8,435 nt of DNA from Methylovirgula sp. (GTDB lineage: Bacteria > Pseudomonadota > Alphaproteobacteria > Rhizobiales > Beijerinckiaceae). Shown in pieces: positions 1-7,037 of this stretch; within the stretch, counting starts at the first letter, position 1, and every line of letters starts with the position of its first letter. A model generated the notes under the pieces. It searched no databases. It saw nothing but the letters and a program-made list of their open reading frames with translations, and was not told the DNA's origin. Made by a program: the position numbers and the translations under genes. Where the stretch lies: positions 1 to 8,435 of the forward strand of contig JASHSW010000125.1 of the NCBI GenBank assembly GCA_030038595.1, given 5' to 3'.

Positions 1-75
1 AAGGACACCATGGGCAAGGACACCATGGGCAAGGACACCATGGGAAAGGATACGATGGGCAAAGACACCATGGGC
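1..75 (+). repeat. 15-bp tandem repeat inside the MxKDx gene
   Basis: Five consecutive 15-bp units, each encoding KDTMG. Units 1 and 2 are identical (aaggacaccatgggc). Units 3, 4 and 5 differ only at synonymous third positions (gga for ggc; gat and acg; aaa). A sixth unit at 76-90 has diverged to KDEMK. Because the unit is a multiple of three, gain or loss of a unit would keep the frame. The array may start before the window. Confidence 0.9.
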
Positions 76-108
76 AAGGACGAGATGAAAACGAAGACGA
101 CCGAATAG
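1..108 (+). CDS. MxKDx pentapeptide-repeat protein, C-terminal part (5' end outside window)
   Basis: The frame is open from base 1 to a TAG at 106-108 and encodes 35 residues: five copies of KDTMG followed by a degenerate KDEMK and a polar tail ending TKTTE. Read in the MxKDx register this is the signature of the small 'pentapeptide MXKDX repeat protein' family (TIGR02953). Members are short bacterial proteins with an N-terminal signal peptide followed by a low-complexity repeat, and no biochemical function is established. The signal peptide and start lie before the window, so export cannot be confirmed here. The visible part is highly charged, has regularly spaced methionines and has no cysteine. 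The gene converges on the cyo operon across a 245-bp gap. The family assignment is fairly secure from the repeat alone; the role is unknown. Confidence 0.8.
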   Translation, partial: KDTMGKDTMGKDTMGKDTMGKDTMGKDEMKTKTTE

Positions 109-131
109 CGCGGGCCTCAAGTCGAATGCTG

Positions 132-156
132 CGGGCCCGCCGCATCGGCGGGCCCG
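132..156. terminator. GC-rich perfect hairpin after the MxKDx gene, possible terminator
   Basis: The arms cgggcccgccg (132-142) and cggcgggcccg (146-156) are perfect 11-bp inverted complements around a 3-base loop. It starts 23 bases after the TAG of the MxKDx gene, where an intrinsic terminator would be expected. No T-run follows on either strand, so it is not a canonical rho-independent terminator. It may act as a 3' stabilising stem or an inefficient stop. It also lies downstream of the convergent cyo operon and could serve both directions. Confidence 0.55.
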
Positions 157-192
157 GTCATCGACAACCGCGCGGCCGTCGTCGCGGGCACT

Positions 193-236
193 GGAGCGTT
201 TCCCTCAAAGGAAATGCAGCGCAACAAATGCGCTCC
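193..236. repeat. Nested inverted repeats in the gap between MxKDx gene and cyoD
   Basis: Outer arms GGAGCG (193-198) and CGCTCC (231-236) enclose two smaller stems: tttcc (199-203) with ggaaa (210-214), and agcgc (218-222) with gcgct (230-234), the last competing with the outer stem. The element lies in the 109-353 non-coding gap, about 120 bp beyond the cyoD stop. It could be the folded 3' end of the cyo transcript or a transcription-stop region. No T-run and no gene were seen in this gap. Function unproven. Confidence 0.35.
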
Positions 237-353
237 GTTCCGCTCAATGCGAAGCCGTATAAGGAAAAGGAGGGCGCCGATTTTCTGCGTTCCTCGCCCT
301 TGGGGGAGGCTAGGCTGACGCGGTCACTTGAAACGCTAGCCAAACGTGGCCGG

Positions 354-737
354 CTACGTTTGCGTCATCACCATCATGTTTTGGTCGAGATGGGCCATGA
401 TCCAGAGCGATCCACCGATGATCAGAAAGACGATGAGAACGCCAAAAGCCAGGGCCATGACGTTGTTCGTGCTTTCCGGCCCCGTCGTAATGTGCAGGAA
501 AAAGACGAGATGGACGCCCATTTGCGCAATCGCGAGCACGGTAATTGCGACCGGAATGCTCGGATGCCAGACGAGATGCGTACCGGCAATATAGAACGAC
601 GTCACGGTCAATAATATTGCGAGCGCCAAGCCGATCGAGTGGTTCCGAATGGCTCCGATGACACCGCCCTGCGCTTCCTCGTCGCCCGGAGCGGAATCGA
701 ATTCGCTCATGACGGGTTCGTTATCCTGAGGACTCAT
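354..737 (-). CDS. cyoD: Cytochrome bo3 ubiquinol oxidase subunit IV (CyoD)
   Basis: A 127-residue protein of the prokaryotic COX4 family, the small fourth subunit of the quinol oxidase, thought to help assembly or stability of the CuB site in subunit I. After a polar, acidic N-terminus (residues 1-30) come three hydrophobic helices at about 34-52, 62-83 and 95-115. Family-like motifs are the NHSIGLALA entry to helix 1, the GVHLVFFLH segment in helix 2 and GSLWIMAHLDQNMM at the C-terminus. The chosen ATG overlaps the cyoC stop by 4 nt (ATGA), with a GGGAG ribosome binding site 7 nt upstream inside cyoC. A second ATG nine codons in is a weaker option. It is the last gene of the operon: the next 245 bp hold no cyoE. 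The identification is secure from family resemblance and position. Confidence 0.93.
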   Translation of the reverse strand: MSPQDNEPVMSEFDSAPGDEEAQGGVIGAIRNHSIGLALAILLTVTSFYIAGTHLVWHPSIPVAITVLAIAQMGVHLVFFLHITTGPESTNNVMALAFGVLIVFLIIGGSLWIMAHLDQNMMVMTQT

Positions 738-1405
738 CCTGAAGCTCCCATGAGATAGACGATGCTGAAGATCGCCACCCAGATGATGTCGAGGGTGTGC
801 CAGAACAGCGCAAAACAGAGGATTCGACGTTCGATGTGGGCGCGAAAGCCCTTCGCGAAGACCTGCGCCATCATGGTCAGCAGCCAGAGTATGCCCAGCG
901 AGACGTGCAGTCCGTGGCACCCGACGAGGGTGAAGAAAGCGGTCAGAAACGCGCTGCGTGTCGGCCCCGCGCCGCGCCCGACCAGGCCGGCGAATTCCCT
1001 TGCCTCGAGCGAGAGAAACGCCAACCCGAGCAGGCACGTCACCGCCATCGCGGCGTAGAACCACGGCTTGTTGCGAACCGCCGTCGCAATGCTCGCCAGG
1101 CTGCAGGTAAAGGTCGAGGCAAGCAAACACGCCGTTTCGACGGCGGTGTTGCGAGTATCGAAGAGCTCGTGCGCCGTGGGTCCGTGCGCCGTCCGCCCAT
1201 GGAGGACGGCGTACGTCGCGAAAAACGCCGAAAACATGACGATGTCGCTGAGCAGAAATATCCAGAACCCGTAAGCGACCACCACGCGCTTGGGAGCAGG
1301 ACCGGCGTCGCCGTATCCGCGCGCGTGGCCACCGCCGTGGACGCCGCGTTGCTGGCCCATGCGGTAGGGATCGTCGGGAGCAGAGGTAAAGGGGATGTAG
1401 GTCAC
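734..1405 (-). CDS. cyoC: Cytochrome bo3 ubiquinol oxidase subunit III (CyoC)
   Basis: A 223-residue membrane protein of the haem-copper oxidase subunit III family. It carries no redox centre and supports the stability of subunit I. An unusual Gly/His-rich cytoplasmic N-terminus (about 1-40) precedes five predicted helices, matching the five-helix quinol-oxidase type rather than the seven-helix mitochondrial type. Motifs recall E. coli CyoC: FWIFLLSD and FATYAVL (47-67), the conserved glutamate of AVETACLL (E90), [12 protein letters not shown] (147-158), VGCHGLHV (161-168) and [10 protein letters not shown] (201-210), ending VYLMGASG. The start is GTG, overlapping the cyoB TGA by 4 nt (GTGA), so translation is probably coupled; no strong Shine-Dalgarno is visible. 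Its own stop overlaps the cyoD ATG. Confidence 0.95.
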   Translation of the reverse strand: MTYIPFTSAPDDPYRMGQQRGVHGGGHARGYGDAGPAPKRVVVAYGFWIFLLSDIVMFSAFFATYAVLHGRTAHGPTAHELFDTRNTAVETACLLASTFTCSLASIATAVRNKPWFYAAMAVTCLLGLAFLSLEAREFAGLVGRGAGPTRSAFLTAFFTLVGCHGLHVSLGILWLLTMMAQVFAKGFRAHIERRILCFALFWHTLDIIWVAIFSIVYLMGASG

Positions 1406-3402
1406 GCCGGCACGCTCGCGTTCTGGAGCCGGGCGCGCGCCGCCCGATTGGCGCGATCGATCTGCGCAACCACTTCCGCCGGAATTCTGCGTTCGTCCGC
1501 ATCACGCCAGGCGAATACGACAAAGGTCGCGTAGGCGCCCAGCGCGCCGGCGATGACGAGCCACCATATGTGCCAGATCAGCGCGAAGCCCATGAGCGTC
1601 GCGAAGAACGCGCAGATAAAGCCGGTCGGCGAGTTTCTGGGCATTTCGATCGGCTCGTATTCTGGCTCCTCGATGGGAAGCGATTCATCGCGAAACCGCT
1701 GTTTGATCTGCCAATAGGCCTCCTGTCCCTCGACATGCGGCATGACGGCAAAATTGAATGCCGGCGGAGGCGAAGCCGTCGCCCACTCGAGGGAACGGCC
1801 GTCCCAAGGATCGCCCGTAGCGTCGCGCAGCTCTTCGCGTTGCCGGATGCTGACGACGAGTTGGGCGATCATCAAAGCGATGCCGATGGCGATCAATATC
1901 GCCCCGCCGGCGGCAATCAGCAGCCACGGATGCCATTCCGGCACGTCGTAATGCTGCATGCGCCGCGTCATGCCGAGAAAGCCGAGAACGTAGAGCGGCA
2001 TGAATGCGACATAAAAGCCGATCAGCCAGAACCAGAATGCCGCCTGACCGAGACGTTTGTGCAGCTTGAAACCGAAGGCCTTCGGGAACCAATACGTGTA
2101 GCCTGCGAAACCTCCGAAAAGCACGCCGCCGATGATGACGTTATGAAAATGCGCCACAAGGAAGAGGCTGTTGTGCAGGAGAAAGTCCGCGGGCGGGACT
2201 GTCAACAGCACGCCCGTCATTCCGCCGATCACGAAGGTCACCATGAAACCGATCGCCCACAGAAGCGGCGGCTCGTAGCGGATACGGCCGCCGTACATAG
2301 TAAAAAGCCAGTTGAAGATTTTCACGCCGGTCGGAACCGCGATGATCATCGAAGCGATGCCAAAGACGGCGTTGACGTCGGCGCCGGCTCCCATCGTGAA
2401 GAAATGATGCAGCCATACGGTGAAGGACAATATGCAAATCGCCATGGTCGCGGCGACCATCGAGCGATAGCCGAACAGCGGTTTGCCGGAAAAGGTGGAG
2501 ATGACCTCGGAGAAAACCCCAAAGGCGGGCAGGATGAGAATGTAGACTTCCGGATGACCCCAGGCCCAAATGAGATTCATGAACATCATGACGTTGCCGC
2601 CGGCTTCGTTGGTAAAGAAATGAAAGCCGAGGTAGCGATCGAGCAGAAGCATCGCCAGCGTCGCCGTAAGGACCGGGAAGGCGGCGACGATGAGAAGGTT
2701 GGCGGCGAGCGCCGTCCAGCAGAACATCGGCATGCGCAGATAGGTCATGCCGGGCGCCCGAATCTTGAGAATGGTGGTGACAAAATTGATGCCGGTCATC
2801 AGCGTGCCGACGCCGGCGATCTCGATCGCCCACAAATAGTAATCGACGCCGACGCCCGGCGAATAGCGCAGCTCCGAGAGAGGCGGATAGGGCAGCCAGC
2901 CGGTTCGCGCAAATTCGCCGACGAGCAGCGAAATGTTGACCAGCAGGGCGCCGGTCGCGGTCAGCCAGAAGCTGACCGAGTTCAGTGTCGGGAAGGCGAC
3001 GTCGCGTACGCCGAGTTGCAGCGGGACGACGAAATTCATCAGCCCGATCATGAAGGGCATCGCGACAAAGAAAATCATGATCGTGCCGTGCGCCGAGAAA
3101 ACCTGATCGTAATGCTCCGGCGGCAGATAACCCGGAGCGCGAAATGCGAGCGCCTGCTGGGAGCGCATCATGATGGCGTCGGTGAAGCCGCGCAGCAGCA
3201 TGACCAGCGCCAGCACTGTGTACATGACGCCGATGCGCTTGTGGTCGACGCTGGTGATCCACTCTCGCCAGAGATACGGAAACCATCCCTTCACGGTGAT
3301 CCACAGCAAAGTTCCGATGATCACCAGTGCAACGACCGCGGACGCGATCATCGGAATGGGCTGATCGAAAGGTATTGCCGCCCAGCTGAGCTTCCCGAAC
3401 AT
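1402..3402 (-). CDS. cyoB: Cytochrome bo3 ubiquinol oxidase subunit I (CyoB)
   Basis: The 666-residue catalytic subunit, which oxidises ubiquinol, reduces O2 to water and pumps protons across the inner membrane. It is close to E. coli CyoB throughout, with numbering one lower after about residue 90. Quinone-site residues R71, D75 and H97 are present. Low-spin haem ligands are H105 (SAHGT) and H420. CuB ligands are H283, with the cross-linked Y287 in WGHPEVY, and H332/H333 in LHHFF; the high-spin haem ligand is H418 (AHFH). D-channel D134 and E285 and K-channel K361 are intact, so the enzyme should be active and proton-pumping. The ATG at 3402 is chosen because MFGKLS matches the family N-terminus and GGAAG lies 5 nt upstream; an in-frame GTG at 3414 would overlap cyoA. 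The cyoA stop is 1 nt upstream. Confidence 0.98.
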   Translation of the reverse strand: MFGKLSWAAIPFDQPIPMIASAVVALVIIGTLLWITVKGWFPYLWREWITSVDHKRIGVMYTVLALVMLLRGFTDAIMMRSQQALAFRAPGYLPPEHYDQVFSAHGTIMIFFVAMPFMIGLMNFVVPLQLGVRDVAFPTLNSVSFWLTATGALLVNISLLVGEFARTGWLPYPPLSELRYSPGVGVDYYLWAIEIAGVGTLMTGINFVTTILKIRAPGMTYLRMPMFCWTALAANLLIVAAFPVLTATLAMLLLDRYLGFHFFTNEAGGNVMMFMNLIWAWGHPEVYILILPAFGVFSEVISTFSGKPLFGYRSMVAATMAICILSFTVWLHHFFTMGAGADVNAVFGIASMIIAVPTGVKIFNWLFTMYGGRIRYEPPLLWAIGFMVTFVIGGMTGVLLTVPPADFLLHNSLFLVAHFHNVIIGGVLFGGFAGYTYWFPKAFGFKLHKRLGQAAFWFWLIGFYVAFMPLYVLGFLGMTRRMQHYDVPEWHPWLLIAAGGAILIAIGIALMIAQLVVSIRQREELRDATGDPWDGRSLEWATASPPPAFNFAVMPHVEGQEAYWQIKQRFRDESLPIEEPEYEPIEMPRNSPTGFICAFFATLMGFALIWHIWWLVIAGALGAYATFVVFAWRDADERRIPAEVVAQIDRANRAARARLQNASVPA

Positions 3403-3403
3403 G

Positions 3404-4339
3404 CTAGCTTCCACTTCTCGGTGAGACGGAAGCGGTCGGACGCCCCATCGTCGGGCCGGGCCCCGGCGGCAGCTTCTGCGTCACGATCGACCGGAACAGA
3501 TCGTCGTCCGCAAGCTGGAATGTAGCGGGAGAGACGATGCTTTGCTTGGCCAGGTCCTCGTAGCTTCGATCATCGAGGACGGCTCGCGTCTCGGAGGCTG
3601 TTCGAACCCAATTGGAAAAATCCACGGCGCTTAAAACGCGCACTTTGAAGTGCATGTCTGCGAAACCGTCGCCATTGAAGTGCGCCGACTCGCCGTAGAA
3701 CGTGCCGGCGCGATCGGCCTCCAGATTAAGCCGCGTCCGCATGCCGTTCATCGTGTAGATCATGCTGCCGAGCCGAGGGACGAAGAACACGCTCATCACG
3801 CTTGCCGAGGTGAGCGCGAAATGAACGGGCGTGCCGACCGGCAGGACAAGCGCGTTGACGCTCGCTATCCTCTGGGCCGGGTAAATGAACAGCCATTTCC
3901 AGTCGAGCGAGACGACTTGAACGTCGAGCGGCTTGGTAGGCGAGGGCAGCGGCTTGGCCGGATCGAGATCGTGCGATCCGATCCACGCGACGCCGCCAAG
4001 CAGGAGAATGACAAGAAGCGGGATGCCCCAGACGACCATCTCGATTTGGCCCGAATAAGCCCAATCCGGACGGTAATGGGCGCGCGCGTTCGATGCGCGG
4101 TACCACCAGGCGAAGGCGAAGATTGCGACAATCGTCGGCAGCACGATTGCCAGCATGATGCACAGCGAGTCGATCAGGATGGATTCGTCGGCGCCGCCGA
4201 TCGGGCCGATCGGCTTGAGAATGGTCGGCCCGCAGCCCGACAGACCCGTCGCGCTCACGGCGGCAAGAACAAGCCGCCCGGCCTTGAATCGCCAAAGCCT
4301 CTTCGGCTTGAAAGACGCTTGGCCGCGACAGCCGCACAT
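3404..4339 (-). CDS. cyoA: Cytochrome bo3 ubiquinol oxidase subunit II (CyoA), lipoprotein
   Basis: The chosen start gives 311 residues, close to E. coli CyoA (315). A basic stretch ([12 protein letters not shown]) and a hydrophobic core end in a lipobox LSGC, with C36 the predicted lipidated residue. Two helices follow (about 57-80 and 103-119), then a periplasmic cupredoxin domain (about 138-235) with [11 protein letters not shown] and [16 protein letters not shown]. The CuA-binding cysteines and histidine of cytochrome c oxidases are absent ([15 protein letters not shown] has none), which marks a quinol oxidase. The C-terminus is Pro/Gly-rich. The start is uncertain: ATG at 4339 gives a 35-residue signal peptide, ATG at 4387 a 51-residue one (327 aa), and neither has a good Shine-Dalgarno. 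It is the first gene of the operon, divergent from the DoxX gene. Confidence 0.93.
   Translation of the reverse strand: MCGCRGQASFKPKRLWRFKAGRLVLAAVSATGLSGCGPTILKPIGPIGGADESILIDSLCIMLAIVLPTIVAIFAFAWWYRASNARAHYRPDWAYSGQIEMVVWGIPLLVILLLGGVAWIGSHDLDPAKPLPSPTKPLDVQVVSLDWKWLFIYPAQRIASVNALVLPVGTPVHFALTSASVMSVFFVPRLGSMIYTMNGMRTRLNLEADRAGTFYGESAHFNGDGFADMHFKVRVLSAVDFSNWVRTASETRAVLDDRSYEDLAKQSIVSPATFQLADDDLFRSIVTQKLPPGPGPTMGRPTASVSPRSGS
3408..3412 (-). promoter_or_regulatory. Ribosome binding site of cyoB, inside the end of cyoA
   Basis: On the minus strand GGAAG is followed by 5 nt (CTAGC) and the cyoB ATG at 3402. The CTAGC includes the cyoA TAG stop. This spacing favours the ATG over the GTG at 3414, which would have its own site disrupted, and suggests coupled translation of subunits II and I. 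Confidence 0.6.
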
Positions 4340-4499
4340 TTCGTTGCGCGTGGAGCAGCAAAGCCCGAGCACCGAGAGATCATTCATACTAGCCGTCGCT
4401 CGGCGCAGGAAGCACGTGCAAGTGCGGGGGTGAACCGGCCGGCGCCGGGTCTTGCTCGTTGGAACCGGGCTTGAACAGATGTGTATGGGGGCAGGTAGA

Positions 4500-4513
4500 G
4501 CGTCGATCGACGC
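4500..4513. promoter_or_regulatory. Perfect 14-bp palindrome, candidate operator
   Basis: GCGTCGATCGACGC is its own reverse complement, with no loop, as for a site bound by a dimeric regulator. It lies between the divergent cyoA and DoxX genes, upstream of the candidate -10 at 4596. The sequence matches no operator that I recognise with confidence. CG-rich palindromes also arise by chance in GC-rich DNA, so the regulatory role is inferred from position and symmetry only. Confidence 0.35.
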
Positions 4514-4665
4514 AGTCAAGCTGGAGCGGGCGCGGACGGCAAAGAGAAGATCGAAAACACGTCGAGGCTCGGGTCGAACGAAGCTTATGCTGCGCTATAT
4601 TCAAGTCCAAGCGTGCCGGCGAGGAACGCCGCGTATCGTCGTCGGTTGGAACTTGGCGGGGTGAT

Positions 4666-4670
4666 GGAGA
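4666..4670 (+). promoter_or_regulatory. Ribosome binding site deciding the DoxX gene start
   Basis: GGAGA followed by 5 nt (ACACG) and ATG at 4676. The frame is also open upstream, with ATGs at 4613 and 4664, but those have no well-spaced purine-rich site, so 4676 is preferred. Confidence 0.6.
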
Positions 4671-4675
4671 ACACG

Positions 4676-5263
4676 ATGGACGCGCTTAGCATCGCGATCG
4701 CTTTCGGCGTGCGTCTTGCCATGGTGCTGCTCTTCCTGCCGTTCAGCGCCTTGGACAAAATCTTGGACTTTCGCGGTGCGATCGCGCAAGCGGAGCAGGA
4801 CGTCTCTTCGCGTAGTGCGGCTACGGCACTCATCGCGGCGGGATTTTTTATCGAGGTCGTCATGTCGGCCGGCGTGTTGACCGGCGTTGCGGACAGGGCG
4901 GCCGCCTGCGTACTGGCTCTCTATTGCGCCACGACTGCGCTGCTCTGGAAACAATTTTGGCGCCCCGGCGATTTCTGGGTCGGGAGCCATAGCCGCGGCC
5001 GGGCGTTGTTCTGGGATTTCTGGAAGAACGTTGCGCTTGCCGGCGGTTTTCTGCTGATTACCTTCGGTACAAGCGCCGCGACAGTCGGCCAATTCTTCGC
5101 AAATCCGCTGTCGTCGACGCATCCCTATGCCGCCGAGCCGCAGATGACGAGGATGGAGGAAAATACGAAACCGCTTCTTTCCCACGCGGTTGCCGGGAGC
5201 GTCGCGAGCGGCTTCGGCTTGCAGGCCCGCTACGTTGTCGCCGCGCGGCATCGGTCGCCTTGA
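4676..5263 (+). CDS. DoxX-family integral membrane protein
   Basis: A 195-residue protein with four predicted helices (about 4-26, 48-70, 74-92 and 117-135), the layout of the DoxX/DoxD-like family. Family-like features are SALDKILDF after helix 1 (24-32), the glutamate in helix 2 (E60, in GFFIEVVMSAGVLTG), WRPGDFW in the loop (95-101) and FWKNVALAGGFLL (115-127). Members are small membrane proteins often linked with redox enzymes; for most, including this one, the substrate or partner is unknown. The last ~40 residues, after SSTHPYAAEP, are hydrophilic to mixed and unlike the family core, so this tail may be lineage-specific. It is the first gene of a three-gene operon, with the SMP-30 gene starting 1 nt after its stop. 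Confidence 0.82.
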   Translation: MDALSIAIAFGVRLAMVLLFLPFSALDKILDFRGAIAQAEQDVSSRSAATALIAAGFFIEVVMSAGVLTGVADRAAACVLALYCATTALLWKQFWRPGDFWVGSHSRGRALFWDFWKNVALAGGFLLITFGTSAATVGQFFANPLSSTHPYAAEPQMTRMEENTKPLLSHAVAGSVASGFGLQARYVVAARHRSP

Positions 5264-5264
5264 C

Positions 5265-6170
5265 ATGGATGGATTCGAAATCGTCGACCGGCGCTTCGCG
5301 CATTACGTTCTCGACAATGCGCCGCTCGAGGAGCTTGCCAACGGCTTTCGTTGGATCGAAGGCCCCGTCTGGATGGGCGACGCCGGATGCCTCCTCTTCC
5401 AGGATCTTCCGGCCAATCGGACGATGCGCTGGATCGAGGATATTGGCGTCTCGGTCTATCGTTCGCCTTCCGATTACGCCAACGGGCAGACGCGCGACCG
5501 GCAGGGGCGGCTCATTGCCTGCTCGCACCGCGGCCGTTGTCTCTATCGGACGGAGCACGACGGAACGCTGCGCCGGCTTGTCGCGCATCACGCCGGCAAG
5601 CGGCTCAATTCGCCCAATGACGTCGTCGTCAAGTCGGATGGGAGTATCTGGTTCACCGATCCGCTCTACGGCATATCCAACGATTATGAGGGCGGCCGGC
5701 AAAAGTCGGAACAACCGCCGGCCGTTTATCGGTTCGATCCGGAGAGCGGCGAGATTGCCGCGGTTGCGACGGATTTCGCCGGACCGAACGGGCTTGCCTT
5801 CTCGCCCGACGAACGGCGGCTCTACATTGCCGAGACCGGCGATCAGACGAAGGACGATCCGGTGCAATTGATCCGGGTGTTCGACGTAGCGGAGGACGGC
5901 AAAGGGCTGTCGGGCGGCGGCCTATTCCACAAGATCGATCCCGGCTATTGCGACGGAATGCGGGTCGACGAGGACGGCAACGTCTGGTCGAGCGCCGCGG
6001 ACGGGGTCCACTGTATCAATCCGTCCGGCGCGCTGCTGGGCAAAATCCTGGTGCCTTACCGAGTCTCCAACGTATGCTTCGGCGGCGCCGCGAAGAACCG
6101 GCTTTTTATCGGCGGCTCGCACACGCTTTATGCGATTTTCCTCAATCGGCGCGGCGTGCAATGGCCGTAA
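5265..6170 (+). CDS. SMP-30/gluconolactonase/LRE family protein (probable lactone hydrolase)
   Basis: A 301-residue six-bladed beta-propeller of the SMP-30/gluconolactonase family. Such enzymes open sugar or other lactones with one divalent metal ion. Metal ligands can be matched to the human protein: E32 (RWIEGPVW), N175 (GPNGLAFSPDE) and D230 (GYCDGMRVDEDGN). N118 in LNSPNDVVV fits the substrate-site asparagine, and IWFTDPLYGI (128-137) is typical of the bacterial gluconolactonase branch. With the site intact it is probably active, but the substrate (gluconolactone, another aldonolactone or an unrelated ester) cannot be read from sequence. No signal peptide is visible, so it is probably cytoplasmic. 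The ATG lies 1 nt after the DoxX stop without a clear Shine-Dalgarno, suggesting coupled translation. Its 3' end overlaps the VOC gene by 10 nt. Confidence 0.9.
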   Translation: MDGFEIVDRRFAHYVLDNAPLEELANGFRWIEGPVWMGDAGCLLFQDLPANRTMRWIEDIGVSVYRSPSDYANGQTRDRQGRLIACSHRGRCLYRTEHDGTLRRLVAHHAGKRLNSPNDVVVKSDGSIWFTDPLYGISNDYEGGRQKSEQPPAVYRFDPESGEIAAVATDFAGPNGLAFSPDERRLYIAETGDQTKDDPVQLIRVFDVAEDGKGLSGGGLFHKIDPGYCDGMRVDEDGNVWSSAADGVHCINPSGALLGKILVPYRVSNVCFGGAAKNRLFIGGSHTLYAIFLNRRGVQWP

Positions 6171-7003
6171 AGGTCGAACGGTTGGCGCGGATCGCGCTGA
6201 ACTCGGCCGATCCGGGGACTTTGGCGGCCTTCTTCATCGATGCGTTGGGGTTTTCGCACGTCACTGGCAACGGGCGAAGATCGCAGACGCTCGCCTTAGG
6301 TCCGACGCGGCTCGACATCATGCAGGCAAGAGGGCGATCCTATCCGGCCGAAGTCCCCGGCTGGAGCCCGCTCTTCCAGCATTGCGCGCTGGTGACCACC
6401 GACGTGACGCGCGCCATGGCACGTCTGGACATGATCCCTGGCTGGACGGCAATCTCGACGAACGGGCCCGAACATCTGCCCGAATCCTCCGGCGGCGTCA
6501 CTGCCTTCAAGTTCCGCGATCCCGAGGGTCATCCGCTGGAACTCATCTCCTTTCCCGACGTGCCGGCTGCGCGGCCACTGGAGTCGGTGGGGCTGTTCCT
6601 GCGCATCGACCATTCCGCGATCTCGGTCGCTGACGCGCAGCGCAGCATCGGCTTCTATACCAATCTCGGGCTGAACCTCGGCGCACGCACCTGGAACGCC
6701 GGCCCCGAGCAGGCGCGGCTCGACGCCGTACCCGGCGCCAGGCTCGAGGTCGCGGCGCTTAATCTTCCATCCGGCTGGAAGCCGCATGTCGAACTGCTCT
6801 GCTACGGCGGCGCTTACAATCGCCATATTGCATTGCCTCGGCCGGACGACATCGCCGCTACGCGACTCGTTTTTGCCGTCGAAGGCGACGACGCGTTGGT
6901 CGCCATCGCCAATCGTTATTCCGATCGCCTCGTTCCGCGAGACGCGCCGAGCGTCTTGTTGCGTGATCTCGATGGCCATCTCCTCGAGATTGAGGTCGGC
7001 TGA
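6161..7003 (+). CDS. Two-domain VOC (glyoxalase/extradiol dioxygenase fold) protein
   Basis: A 280-residue protein with two vicinal-oxygen-chelate domains, about 5-132 and 145-280, the layout of type I extradiol dioxygenases and related enzymes. Repeated family signatures are GTLAAFFIDALGFS (19-32), FRDPEGHPLELISFP (118-132), IDHSAISVADAQRSIGFYTN (149-168) and RDLDGHLLEIEVG (268-280). By position, candidate metal ligands are D52, H74 and E127 in the first domain, and H151, E211 and E276 in the second; a histidine is missing at one expected place in each (around A12 and R235). It could thus be a metal enzyme of unknown substrate or a non-catalytic binding protein. The ATG at 6161 overlaps the SMP-30 stop by 10 nt, in another frame, and begins the family-like MAVKVERLARIAL. 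It is the last gene of the operon, followed at once by a hairpin. Confidence 0.85.
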   Translation: MAVKVERLARIALNSADPGTLAAFFIDALGFSHVTGNGRRSQTLALGPTRLDIMQARGRSYPAEVPGWSPLFQHCALVTTDVTRAMARLDMIPGWTAISTNGPEHLPESSGGVTAFKFRDPEGHPLELISFPDVPAARPLESVGLFLRIDHSAISVADAQRSIGFYTNLGLNLGARTWNAGPEQARLDAVPGARLEVAALNLPSGWKPHVELLCYGGAYNRHIALPRPDDIAATRLVFAVEGDDALVAIANRYSDRLVPRDAPSVLLRDLDGHLLEIEVG

Positions 7004-7034
7004 AAAGCCCCGCGCTTCGAGACGCGGCGCTTTT
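7003..7034. terminator. Probable bidirectional intrinsic terminator
   Basis: The arm aaaagccccgcg (7003-7014) pairs with cgcggcgctttt (7023-7034) around the loop cttcgaga: 11 of 12 pairs, with one C-C mismatch. The stem ends in TTTT on the plus strand and, by symmetry, in TTTT on the minus strand. It begins at the last base of the VOC stop codon and lies about 75 bp beyond the convergent GMC gene, so it can end transcription in both directions. The T-run is short and part of the stem, so efficiency is uncertain. Confidence 0.7.
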
Positions 7035-7037
7035 CGC

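Larger units (their letters stand above)
4340..4675. promoter_or_regulatory. Divergent intergenic region between cyoA and the DoxX-family gene
   Basis: This gap of about 290-340 bp (depending on the cyoA start) must hold the promoters of both the minus-strand cyo operon and the plus-strand DoxX operon. I see no convincing gene in it. A TATATT at 4596-4601 resembles a -10 box for the rightward operon, about 75 nt before its start, but the matching -35 region is poor. No clear promoter for cyo was found by eye. The notable element is a 14-bp palindrome at 4500-4513, listed separately. Confidence 0.5.

Noticed and set aside
1..90. Tandem repeats as a CRISPR array
   Set aside because: The units are 15 bp and directly abutting with no spacers, and they encode an in-frame pentapeptide repeat.
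126..614. A 162-codon plus-strand frame across the gap and antisense to cyoD
   Set aside because: The composition is low-complexity and arginine-rich, there is no ribosome binding site, and it overlaps cyoD on the opposite strand.
354..1523. A 389-codon minus-strand frame covering cyoC and cyoD
   Set aside because: Only its last 127 codons are a gene (cyoD). The earlier part is an out-of-frame, arginine-rich reading of cyoC and the end of cyoB.
1570..3525. A 651-codon plus-strand open frame antisense to cyoB
   Set aside because: It is the mirror of a strongly biased GC-rich gene: its translation is rich in R, H, D, E and Q with no domain, while the opposite strand encodes a complete CyoB with all catalytic residues.
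3404..4387. Cytochrome c oxidase subunit II (CuA type)
   Set aside because: The CuA ligands are absent, and the sequence and lipobox match the quinol oxidase CyoA.
4389..4610. Small 73-codon minus-strand frame upstream of cyoA
   Set aside because: No ribosome binding site, no recognisable domain and irregular composition. It lies in the region expected to hold the divergent promoters.
4613..4663. Upstream start of the DoxX gene at 4613
   Set aside because: The added residues are arginine-rich and unlike the family, and the GGAGA site fits the ATG at 4676.
1..5263. Bufferin-type metal-response operon (small repeat or metallophore precursor with a DoxX gene)
   Set aside because: The MxKDx gene and the DoxX gene are separated by the cyo operon, no DUF692 or DUF2063 gene is in the window, and the visible repeat has no cysteines.
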